From NCBI GenBank assembly GCA_944386365.1, contig CALXAT010000001.1, positions 339,028 through 403,027 of the forward strand: 64,000 nucleotides of DNA, in the 5' to 3' direction. This document shows, in pieces, positions 17,970 through 24,735 of this stretch. The stretch comes from an uncultured Clostridia bacterium. Lineage in GTDB: Bacteria; Bacillota; Clostridia; TANB77; CAG-508. Both the position numbers and the translations under genes were made by a program. Below the pieces are notes generated by a model. It was not told where the DNA came from. It ran no database searches and worked only from the letters and a program-made list of their open reading frames with translations. The first letter of the stretch is position 1; each line of letters starts with the position of its first letter.

Positions 17970-18825
17970 TCCCTACCACTGCAAACCTTCCATCCTGAAC
18001 ATGATAAGAACAAGTTGATAATGTAATTAATTGATCTCCATAACTTGCTGTTGCATTGATAGGATATAAGGAAGCATTTTTTGCATTTTTCACAAACTCT
18101 CTATATTCTTCTTCTGATTCATTATTAAGAAAAAAATAATATCGAAATACATTTTTCTCTGATTTATGATACACTCTTGATTTAAAAGCTGAAATAATTT
18201 CATACTTTGTATCTTCATCTGCTGTTGTAAAACGGATAACTGGATGCTCTTGATAAAAACTTTCTTTTTCATATTTTAATAATTCTTGAAACATCATTCC
18301 ATTTCCTAAATTATGTCCATAAATTAATAAATTATTACTTGGTATATTCCAGTTATACTTCGCATCTAAAAAGATTGATCCATTTTTACTATTTTCTTTT
18401 TTATAATTGTGTGTCATATAATAACGATTATCTGTTCCTTGTAATACTGGATAATTGATATTTGTATTTTCAATTTCTAGCCAGCCAACAATATCTGGAT
18501 TTTGTTCTTGCAACTGTTTTACTTGTAACATTCTTTCTGTCTCTTGTTTTTGTTCTTCATTTTCTGTTGATATTGTTTCTCCTTTTTCTTTTGATTCTGA
18601 CTCCACCTTTTCTTCCTCATCTTCTGAAATATTTTGTGCTACTTCTTTAGCACTTTCCTTTTCATATATATCTATTGTATTTAATAATTTACTTTGTTCT
18701 TTTGCTTCTTGTTTTAATGAAAAAAAGTTTATGATATAAATGAGAGATAAAATTATCAATACACTTAATAGAAAATAGATAATTACATGTATTCCTTTTC
18801 TTTTTACTTTTGTTTTTTCTTCCAT
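17959..18825 (-). CDS. srtB: Class B sortase
   Basis: A 288-residue sortase that links surface proteins to the cell wall. It has an N-terminal membrane anchor (about 13-36), a Glu/Lys-rich linker (about 50-100), and the catalytic domain with NPDIVGWLEIENTNINYPVLQG, the His in LLIYGHN, the Cys in TLSTCSY and the Arg in GRFAVVGRK. The spacing and the NPDIVGWL start fit class B. The next upstream gene encodes a TPKTG surface protein, its probable substrate. The stop codon lies in repeat copy D, so the last residue (His) comes from the repeat. Confidence 0.9.
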   Translation of the reverse strand: MEEKTKVKRKGIHVIIYFLLSVLIILSLIYIINFFSLKQEAKEQSKLLNTIDIYEKESAKEVAQNISEDEEEKVESESKEKGETISTENEEQKQETERMLQVKQLQEQNPDIVGWLEIENTNINYPVLQGTDNRYYMTHNYKKENSKNGSIFLDAKYNWNIPSNNLLIYGHNLGNGMMFQELLKYEKESFYQEHPVIRFTTADEDTKYEIISAFKSRVYHKSEKNVFRYYFFLNNESEEEYREFVKNAKNASLYPINATASYGDQLITLSTCSYHVQDGRFAVVGRKH

Positions 18826-18860
18826 AATAACTCCTTAATCTTACTATATATAGATAAAAT

Positions 18861-18887
18861 AAGGATAGACGTTTTTTGCCTATCCTT
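18861..18887 (-). terminator. Hairpin at the end of the surface-protein gene
   Basis: An 8-bp stem AAGGATAG/CTATCCTT (18861-18868 with 18880-18887) that overlaps the TAG stop and is followed on the minus strand by ATTTTATC. It could terminate or attenuate read-through into the sortase gene. Confidence 0.55.
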
Positions 18888-20004
18888 TAATATTTTTCTT
18901 CTTCATAGAAATCATGACAACTGATGAAAATACAATTGCTAATACTGCTAATCCTAAATAGTTTTCTACACCCGTTTTTGGTGTTTCATCTTTTTCTTCA
19001 GCTTCTGGTTTTGTCTCTTCTTCAGGTACTGTTGCTTCTACTATAGAAATTTTTGCATAAATCGTTGTATCTGCATTTAATGGGTCATTAAAATTAAATT
19101 CTGTTGTGTAATCAGCACTTGTATAGAATCCATCAATTCGTTCATTCTCTTCTAATACAATATGTGATTTTACTAAATCAGCAGTAATCATAGTCCCTTC
19201 ATTGGCTGTAAATCTAATTTCTTCTTCATTAACAATAACTGTCACAATTACCTTTTTCTCATCTGCATTTCCTGTTACCTTATCTGGTACAGCTGTTTCG
19301 GCAATAACATTATTGTATTCATCTGTTAAAACAATACTATCTCCTGTTAAAACCACTTTGTTTGTTGTATTAGGTGTATTCGTAATTGTAAATTCTGTTA
19401 AACTATCATTTTCAGCAACTCTTACAACATTTTCTGTTGAATCTGATGTTAAAGTACCATTCATGGTTAATGTTGGATTATTGGTTGCAGATGCTCCTTT
19501 TGCAATTTCAATACCATTATTGGCTCCAGTTCCATTATATCCTAAATGTAAATCTATAATTTCAACATTACCACCATTGGCAAGAACACCACCATATTTA
19601 AATCCTGTTATAGAAACATTATTTAATATAACAGTTGCTCCATCATAAGATTGTACACCATATTTAGGACCATTTTGTAAATTAATATTTTTTAATGTTA
19701 ATTTACCTGCAGAAAATTGTGCTGTAAACATTGTTTGATTTCCTGATGTTGATATCCAATCACTAGAACCTGTAATGGTATATCCATTACCATCAATTGT
19801 AACTTGTTTTTGTATAACAATTGGTGCTGTTACTGTTATATTATTTTGTAATGTAATCGTTTCTCCATCACTTACACTAGATATAGCACTAAGTAAAGAA
19901 CTTTCATCTGTAACTGGTGTTGCAGCCTTAGCGAAATTTGGTACAAAAAAACTAATTGCAAAAATTGCTATAAAAAATATAATGAATTTTATTGTTTTAT
20001 TCAT
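18880..20004 (-). CDS. LPXTG-type surface protein with beta-helix domain
   Basis: A 374-residue exported protein. Signal peptide (1-27, ending FAKA), a right-handed beta-helix (about 40-200: ITLQNNITVTAPIVIQKQVTIDGNG, LTLKNINLQNG, VILNNVSITGF), two beta-rich repeats (about 255-325), a Glu-rich spacer, and a sorting signal: TPKTG at 341-345, a hydrophobic helix and KKKNIKG. The adjacent class B sortase probably anchors it; TPKTG resembles the S/PPKTG signals of clostridial sortase B. The start follows GGAGG. Function at the surface is unknown; beta-helices often bind or process polysaccharide. Confidence 0.88.
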   Translation of the reverse strand: MNKTIKFIIFFIAIFAISFFVPNFAKAATPVTDESSLLSAISSVSDGETITLQNNITVTAPIVIQKQVTIDGNGYTITGSSDWISTSGNQTMFTAQFSAGKLTLKNINLQNGPKYGVQSYDGATVILNNVSITGFKYGGVLANGGNVEIIDLHLGYNGTGANNGIEIAKGASATNNPTLTMNGTLTSDSTENVVRVAENDSLTEFTITNTPNTTNKVVLTGDSIVLTDEYNNVIAETAVPDKVTGNADEKKVIVTVIVNEEEIRFTANEGTMITADLVKSHIVLEENERIDGFYTSADYTTEFNFNDPLNADTTIYAKISIVEATVPEEETKPEAEEKDETPKTGVENYLGLAVLAIVFSSVVMISMKKKNIKG

Positions 20005-20087
20005 TTTTTCACCTCCACTAAAATGTATTTTTTCCTATTTTTCTTTAATTATTTACAATTTTTCTAATTAAATTTTTCCAAATAGAC

Positions 20088-20128
20088 AAAAAAATAAGAC
20101 AAGAAAACATTGTTATGTTTCTCGCCTT
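20088..20128 (-). terminator. Terminator of the hsp20 gene
   Basis: A stem of about 14 bp (20096-20110 with 20115-20128, loop of 4, two G-T pairs and one bulge) followed by seven T on the minus strand. Confidence 0.85.
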
Positions 20129-20158
20129 TAAGTTAAACATTTTTTTAATTTATATAAA

Positions 20159-20578
20159 TTATTCAATTGGAATATATTTTTTATCTGGTAATTCTTTTTT
20201 ATCATCTTTTTTAGGAACTTCAATGGTTAATGTTCCGTTTTTAAATTTTGCTTTAATTTCATCTTCACTTACATTTTCTCCTACATAGAAGCTTCTTGAA
20301 CATTCTCCTACATATCTTTCTTTACGTACATATTTACCCTTTTCTTTTTCGTCATCTACTTCTTTATTAACACTTGCATGTACTGTTAAATATCCATCTG
20401 ATATTTCCATTTTGATATCTTCTTTTTCATATCCAGGTAAATCAATATCAATTATATATTTATCTTTTTTCTCCTTTATATCTGTTTTCATTACCTTACT
20501 TTCTGATCCCTCAAAAAATGGATCTCTAAACATTTCATCAAATAAATCAAAATGATTTCTTCTTGGTATCATCATCAT
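20159..20578 (-). CDS. hsp18: Small heat-shock protein, Hsp20 family
   Basis: A 139-residue alpha-crystallin-type chaperone that holds unfolding proteins. Residues about 35-130 form the crystallin domain (VMKTDIKEKKDKYIIDIDLPGYEKEDIKMEI, FYVGENVSEDEIKAKFKNGTLTIEVPK). The N-terminus IPRRNHFDLFDEMFRDPFF is the usual amphipathic arm. An ATG at 20596 overlaps AAGGAG; the ATG at 20578 is spaced correctly. Expression is probably controlled by HrcA through the CIRCE-like element upstream. Confidence 0.93.
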   Translation of the reverse strand: MMMIPRRNHFDLFDEMFRDPFFEGSESKVMKTDIKEKKDKYIIDIDLPGYEKEDIKMEISDGYLTVHASVNKEVDDEKEKGKYVRKERYVGECSRSFYVGENVSEDEIKAKFKNGTLTIEVPKKDDKKELPDKKYIPIE

Positions 20579-20608
20579 AATAATCAACTCCTTCATTAAT
20601 TATATATT

Positions 20609-20640
20609 TATGTGTTGACACCTTTTTTCGGTAGCACATA
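20609..20640. promoter_or_regulatory. Interrupted inverted repeat in the hsp20 leader
   Basis: TATGTG (20609-20614)/CACATA (20635-20640) with an inner ACC/GGT pair flanks a run of T. It lies in the transcribed leader of hsp20. It may be an RNA hairpin or second operator; no known box matches. Confidence 0.3.
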
Positions 20641-20677
20641 TTTAGATTAAAAGTACTTTTATCTTTTTTCATTTATT

Positions 20678-20719
20678 ATTATATACTTATTTTTAGCAAA
20701 GTCAATAGAAGAGTGCTAA
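20678..20719 (-). promoter_or_regulatory. hsp20 promoter with embedded CIRCE element
   Basis: On the minus strand TTGACT (20700-20705), 16 bp and TATAAT (20678-20683) form a strong promoter. A CIRCE element lies over the -35: TTAGCACTC is perfect on one side (20711-20719), the spacer is exactly 9 bp, and the other half matches 6/9 (20693-20701). CIRCE is the HrcA repressor site. Confidence 0.8.
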
Positions 20720-20822
20720 AATTCACAAAGATTTCACATTTCTCTTAAAACCCGCTAATTTCTTAACTTTTCTTTTCTTATCATTCTCGATTTTTTGATT
20801 TTTATTCAATTTTTTTCTATTT

Positions 20823-21350
20823 TTATAATTTAGGAACAAAAAAATTTTCCATATTGACATTTTCAATTTCTAATAATGTTATCTTTTTATCCATTCCTCC
20901 TGCATAACCAGTTAAATTACCATTTTTTCCAACTACTCTATGACAAGGGATAATAATCGAAATCGGATTATGTCCAACTGCATTTCCCACTGCTTGTGCA
21001 GACATAGATGGTTTATTTAATTTTTGTGCTACTTTTTTAGCAAGTTCTCCATAAGTTATGGTTTCTCCATAAGGTATCTCACACAAAAATTTCCACACAC
21101 ATTTCCTAAACGTATTTCCTTCTGGCGCTAATGATAATTCAGATATTTTGGGTTTTTGTTGTTTAAAATATCGATCTAGCCAATTTCTAGTTTTATCAAA
21201 TATTTCTAAATTATCTTTTTCAATACCTTCTTGTTCTATTTTGTCTAAATAATATTTTTGTCCTTCTATACATAATCCAATGATATTTTCTCCATCACTT
21301 GCCATCAATAACTTTCCTACTGGTGAATCATAATATGTTTTATATATCAT
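20823..21350 (-). CDS. ogt: Methylated-DNA--protein-cysteine methyltransferase
   Basis: A 175-residue O6-alkylguanine-DNA alkyltransferase that removes alkyl groups from guanine by transfer to its own cysteine. The acceptor is Cys136 in IIPCHRVVG; YGETITYGELAKK and AVGNAVGHNPISI form the DNA-binding helix-turn-helix. An ATG at 21365 overlaps the AAAGGA ribosome site, so the ATG at 21350 is chosen. It appears monocistronic. Confidence 0.95.
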   Translation of the reverse strand: MIYKTYYDSPVGKLLMASDGENIIGLCIEGQKYYLDKIEQEGIEKDNLEIFDKTRNWLDRYFKQQKPKISELSLAPEGNTFRKCVWKFLCEIPYGETITYGELAKKVAQKLNKPSMSAQAVGNAVGHNPISIIIPCHRVVGKNGNLTGYAGGMDKKITLLEIENVNMENFFVPKL

Positions 21351-21476
21351 GCTATTTCCTTTCATATTATCCTAAAATTTATTTTCTATATTTTTATTAA
21401 AATCTTATAAATCTTTATTTTATTATATATTAAAAAAATTATATGAAGTCAAGTAAATTTTCTATTACAAATACAA

Positions 21477-21504
21477 AAAGGCAAGAATTTTACTTCTTGC
21501 CTTT
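21477..21504 (-). terminator. Terminator of the perR-rbr operon
   Basis: An 11-bp stem AAAGGCAAGAA/TTCTTGCCTTT (21477-21487 with 21494-21504) followed by T on the minus strand. Confidence 0.85.
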
Positions 21505-21511
21505 GTATATA

Positions 21512-22060
21512 TTAATAATTTTCAGCTTTGATTTCGAAATATGCTTTTGGATGGCTACATACTGGACAAATTTCTGGAGCTGATTTTCCAATAACAATAT
21601 GTCCACAGTTTCTACATTTCCAAATTCTATCTCCATCACGGCTAAATACTAATCCGCCTTCAACATTTTCGATTAATTTTTTGTATCTAGCTTCATGCTC
21701 TTTTTCAATTTTTCCTACTTCTTCAAATAAATATGCAATATGGTTAAATCCTTCTTCTTTAGCTTCTTTAGCCATTCTGTCATACATATCTGTCCATTCA
21801 TAGTTTTCTCCATCTGCTGCTGCTTTTAAGTTTTCTACTGTAGATTTAATATCTCCACCTTGTAATAATTTGAACCACATTTTTGCATGTTCTTTTTCGT
21901 TTTGAGCTGTTTCTTCAAATATAGCTGCGATTTGCTCATATCCTTCTTTTCTAGCTTTAGATGCAAAATATGTATATTTATTTCTAGCTTGTGATTCTCC
22001 TGCAAAAGCCTCCATTAAATTTTTCTCAGTTTTTGTTCCTGCTAAATTAATTTCTTCCAT
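21512..22060 (-). CDS. rbr: Rubrerythrin
   Basis: A 182-residue non-heme di-iron peroxidase that detoxifies H2O2 in anaerobes. The ferritin-like four-helix domain carries the Glu/His ligands ([39 protein letters not shown]). The C-terminal rubredoxin domain has two CxxC motifs ([21 protein letters not shown]). It lies 12 bp downstream of the perR-type gene, so both are under the same peroxide-responsive operator. Confidence 0.97.
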   Translation of the reverse strand: MEEINLAGTKTEKNLMEAFAGESQARNKYTYFASKARKEGYEQIAAIFEETAQNEKEHAKMWFKLLQGGDIKSTVENLKAAADGENYEWTDMYDRMAKEAKEEGFNHIAYLFEEVGKIEKEHEARYKKLIENVEGGLVFSRDGDRIWKCRNCGHIVIGKSAPEICPVCSHPKAYFEIKAENY

Positions 22061-22072
22061 TTTAATTCCTCC

Positions 22073-22465
22073 CTATTTTTTATTATTTGATTTACAATCT
22101 TCACATATTCCATAAATTGTAATACTATTTATATCCATATTGTTTCCTATTTGTTTTAATAACTCTTTTGATATTTCATCTTTATTAAAATTATAATAGA
22201 AATCAAATATGTTCCCACATTTCTCACAGATTGCATGAGAATGTTCTTTATATAAATAGTCATATCTGTCTGGTCCTATTGTCATATTTAATTTTTTGAT
22301 TTCTCCTAATTCTACTAAGATGTTAATATTCCTATATACTGTACTTTTACTTATCTGAGGTTCTTTTTCTAACACTAACTGATAAATTTCCTCAGCCGTT
22401 GGATGTACTAGGTTTTCTTTCATAACATCTAGTATGGCTTCTCTTTGTTTGGAATAGTTGTTCAT
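22073..22465 (-). CDS. perR: Fur-family peroxide regulator, PerR-like
   Basis: A 130-residue metalloregulator. The winged helix has KSTVYRNINILVELGEI; metal-site residues lie in DRYDYLYKEHSHAIC; the structural zinc site has CEKC and CEDC. Its partner rubrerythrin and the operator at 22479-22501 favour PerR over Fur or Zur. The frame is open up to 22537, but that extension covers the promoter and operator; the ATG at 22465 follows AAGGAGAG and starts the conserved sequence. Confidence 0.9.
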   Translation of the reverse strand: MNNYSKQREAILDVMKENLVHPTAEEIYQLVLEKEPQISKSTVYRNINILVELGEIKKLNMTIGPDRYDYLYKEHSHAICEKCGNIFDFYYNFNKDEISKELLKQIGNNMDINSITIYGICEDCKSNNKK

Positions 22466-22478
22466 AAATCTCTCCTTA

Positions 22479-22501
22479 AAATTAGGAACCATTCCTAATT
22501 T
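22479..22501. promoter_or_regulatory. Palindromic operator of the perR-rbr operon
   Basis: A perfect 10-bp inverted repeat, AAATTAGGAA and TTCCTAATTT around a 3-bp centre, placed at the predicted transcript start. Its symmetry and AT-rich TTAGGAA half-sites resemble Fur/PerR boxes. PerR autoregulation with co-control of rbr is the simplest reading. Confidence 0.75.
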
Positions 22502-22508
22502 CGGTTTT

Positions 22509-22537
22509 ATCATATATCTTTTTTTTGTGTTTGTCAA
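22509..22537 (-). promoter_or_regulatory. Promoter of the perR-rbr operon
   Basis: Minus strand: perfect TTGACA (22532-22537), 17-bp spacer, TATGAT (22509-22514). The palindrome at 22479-22501 covers the start site. Confidence 0.8.
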
Positions 22538-22667
22538 GAAAATTTTGTGAAGATTTTATGAATTTAATTTTATCATTTAATTTCTTCACTGATTATAACT
22601 CAAACTTATATTTATTTTTATATTATACTTTATATTCTTTTACATTCAAAGGCTCACTTTTAGATAA

Positions 22668-22698
22668 AAAAGAAAAGGTCATCATGACCCTTTCTTTA
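22668..22698 (-). terminator. Terminator of the GC-rich orphan gene
   Basis: A stem AAAGAAA(G)GGTCA/TGACC(T)TTTCTTT with a 3-nt loop, followed by T on the minus strand. It overlaps the last codons of the gene. The 22538-22667 stretch upstream of perR holds nothing else recognisable. Confidence 0.7.
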
Positions 22699-23167
22699 AT
22701 TTTAGCAAGCAGACAAACGTTGTTGTCATCTGCTCCTTCATTTTGAATTTGAGAGTATCGGCAGTTAACGCCTTTTTCAGTGCCGGATTAAACCATTCCC
22801 GACCATCCCGTAACAGGATGTACTTCAGGAATTCCACCCTGGTGACCTCCATGGCGAGACTTTCCGTCTCATAGTAGAAGTCTTTTCTCACGTTCATTGG
22901 ACTTATCCTATGAGTCCAACTATTTCCTTTCCTTTCGAAAGTAACCAGGTCTTCCACAGCCATCGACATGATAGCGTGGAAGTCTTTTACGTGACCTTTG
23001 CATCCACACGCTTTCCGGAACATTTCGTCCGAGACAGCAAGTCCTGAATCCGACAGATTAGGAATAATGCAAACAACTGCTTCCGTATCATCATCATAGA
23101 TTTCCTCCACATAGTAACCTGACTCTTTGTTCAGCCGCATTAACTCTTCTTTTTCTTTGTTCATCAT
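22682..23167 (-). CDS. GC-rich orphan protein, 161 residues
   Basis: I do not recognise this protein. It has no membrane segment or signal. Visible pieces: ELMRLNKESGYYVEEIYDDD, FRKACGCKGHVKDFHAIMSMAVEDL, and a basic C-terminus. The coding DNA is much richer in G+C than anything around it (about half G+C in places) and uses codons such as CTG, GCC and CGG that neighbours avoid, which suggests recent transfer. The flanking promoter, leader and terminator are AT-rich like the host. Start is the ATG at 23167, 9 nt after GGAGG; the open frame up to 23338 covers the promoter. Confidence 0.75.
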   Translation of the reverse strand: MMNKEKEELMRLNKESGYYVEEIYDDDTEAVVCIIPNLSDSGLAVSDEMFRKACGCKGHVKDFHAIMSMAVEDLVTFERKGNSWTHRISPMNVRKDFYYETESLAMEVTRVEFLKYILLRDGREWFNPALKKALTADTLKFKMKEQMTTTFVCLLKLKKGS

Positions 23168-23252
23168 TTTTCCAATCCTCCAAAAAATTTTTTTTATATT
23201 ACTGTTACCGCATTTGATGCAAACACGAGGTTTACTACTCAAATGTACTTTA

Positions 23253-23281
23253 ATTATACCACAAAATGCTGAAAAGTTCAA
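23253..23281 (-). promoter_or_regulatory. Promoter of the GC-rich orphan gene
   Basis: Minus strand: TTGAAC (23276-23281), 17 bp, TATAAT (23253-23258), giving a leader of about 80 nt. Confidence 0.75.
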
Positions 23282-23416
23282 ATTTACCAACAAATACAAG
23301 TCTTTTTTCTTTCTATTTTTGAGTATAGATAAATGCATTTAATTGATTATTTTTATGTATACTTCCCATTATACGGATAATAAAAATAAAATCCATAATA
23401 CAAATTTCCATTAATC

Positions 23417-23446
23417 TTGTCAAAATTCGACATCTTATGATATAAT
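23417..23446 (+). promoter_or_regulatory. Promoter of xpt
   Basis: TTGTCA (23417-23422), 18 bp, TATAAT (23441-23446). The leader of about 30 nt is too short for a purine riboswitch. Confidence 0.7.
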
Positions 23447-23481
23447 AGTTTTCATAAATATATAATAGGAGCTGATCTTGT

Positions 23482-24057
23482 ATGGATTTATTAAAAGAAA
23501 AAATTAAAAATGATGGTATTGTTATCAATGAAAATGTTTTAAAAGTTGATAATTTTTTAAATCATCAAGTAGATACAAAATTAATGGATTTAATCGGAAA
23601 AGAATTTGCTGATTACTTTAAAGAAAAAAACATTACAAAAGTAGTTACGATTGAATCATCTGGAATAGCACCTGCTTATGCAACTGCACTGAAATTAGAT
23701 GTTCCTTTGGTTATCTTCAAAAAACAATCTTCTGCTATTTTAGATACAGAAACAACCATTCAAACGCCTGTGCATTCTTTTACCAAAAACACTGATTACA
23801 TGCTAATGGCTTCAAAAAAATATTTATCTGAAAATGACAACATTTTAATTATTGATGATTTTCTTGCAAATGGGCAAGCTGCAATGGGTGCTTACCGAAT
23901 TTTAAAAGAAGCCGGTTCTTCTGTTGCAGGTATTGGAATTGTGATTGAAAAATCTTTTCAAGATGGAAGAAAAAAATTAGAAGATTTAAATTTAGATGTT
24001 TACTCTTTAGCAAGAGTTTCTAAAATTTCATCTAATGGTATTGAGTTTTTAGATTAA
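23482..24057 (+). CDS. xpt: Xanthine phosphoribosyltransferase
   Basis: A 191-residue salvage enzyme that makes XMP from xanthine and PRPP. Seen: MDLLKEKIKNDGIVI, SGIAPAYATALKLDVPLVIFKKQ, and the PRPP-binding motif NILIIDDFLANGQAAMGA. Length matches Bacillus Xpt. It is single, with its own promoter and terminator and no xanthine permease beside it. Confidence 0.95.
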   Translation: MDLLKEKIKNDGIVINENVLKVDNFLNHQVDTKLMDLIGKEFADYFKEKNITKVVTIESSGIAPAYATALKLDVPLVIFKKQSSAILDTETTIQTPVHSFTKNTDYMLMASKKYLSENDNILIIDDFLANGQAAMGAYRILKEAGSSVAGIGIVIEKSFQDGRKKLEDLNLDVYSLARVSKISSNGIEFLD

Positions 24058-24079
24058 ATAAAAATCTTTTAGTTAAAAC

Positions 24080-24113
24080 AAAAAACATAGCTAATATAAA
24101 CAGCTATGTTTTT
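24080..24113. terminator. Bidirectional terminator between xpt and the XRE gene
   Basis: AAAAAACATAGCT/AGCTATGTTTTTT stem with A/T runs on both sides, between convergent genes. Confidence 0.85.
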
Positions 24114-24127
24114 TATTTGTTAAATTT

Positions 24128-24568
24128 TTATATCCCTGATTTTTTCACTTGTGCACCGATAAATGCAAAAGCGCCGAATGCTAAGAAAAGCATTATAACA
24201 TAAAATAAAACCAATAATACCATCGCAACTTTAATAGAAACATCCAAAAGATAACATATCCACTTTGTTAACAGCATATTAATAGAACCTAACCCTTTTA
24301 CATAACTATTGTTTTTTGCTTCCACAAATTTTTCACTTGGTACTTGATAAATTGCTGATAATTCGTATATCATGTCTAAATCCGGATATTCTAGTCCAAT
24401 TTCCCACTTTTTAATATCTTTTTCCTTTATAGTTTTATCTGATAGTTTTGACATTAATTCTACTCGTGACCAACCTTTTTCACTTCTTAACCTAATTAGT
24501 AATTCTTCTATTCCTTCTCCTACCTCTTTTTTATCTATCCTCTTTTTATTATCTGGCTTTACTTTCAT
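24128..24568 (-). CDS. XRE-family regulator with C-terminal membrane helix
   Basis: A 146-residue protein. Residues about 19-80 form a Cro/C1 helix-turn-helix (EELLIRLRSEKGWSRVELMSKL, IKKWEIGLEYPDLDMIYELSAIY). A single long hydrophobic segment (about 108-140) would anchor it to the membrane. Such fusions are common in Clostridia and their targets are mostly unknown. The ribosome site GGGGA is weaker than those of neighbours. Confidence 0.8.
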   Translation of the reverse strand: MKVKPDNKKRIDKKEVGEGIEELLIRLRSEKGWSRVELMSKLSDKTIKEKDIKKWEIGLEYPDLDMIYELSAIYQVPSEKFVEAKNNSYVKGLGSINMLLTKWICYLLDVSIKVAMVLLVLFYVIMLFLAFGAFAFIGAQVKKSGI

Positions 24569-24681
24569 TTTTAATTCCCCATTTTATTTTCTTATTTTTT
24601 TCCAATCTCTATCAAGTTCGTTTCTATATTATACTTTTTTATGTTTTTTGTCAAAAAATATTTACTCTACCTCTTATTGTA

Positions 24682-24735
24682 TGTCTGTCCCTTTTGGTTT
24701 CATTTTGAAACGATTTGGCACGTCCCTAATGTTCC
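24682..24735 (-). repeat. Interspersed palindromic repeat, copy E
   Basis: Minus strand: TGGAACATTAGGGACGTGCC, a GTTTCA/TGAAAC hairpin and AAAAGGGACAGAC. The left half is like copy C and the right half like copy D. It supplies the TAG stop of the acyl-CoA synthetase gene (24726-24728). Confidence 0.85.

Noticed and set aside
22466..22537. Longer perR start
   Set aside because: The extension covers the -10 and -35 boxes and the operator.
23168..23338. Zinc-ribbon-like CIKCG segment upstream of the GC-rich gene
   Set aside because: It overlaps a strong promoter and lies before the well-placed start at 23167; chance reading of the leader.
23342..23481. Purine riboswitch before xpt
   Set aside because: The promoter leaves a leader of only about 30 nt and no purine-aptamer motifs are present.
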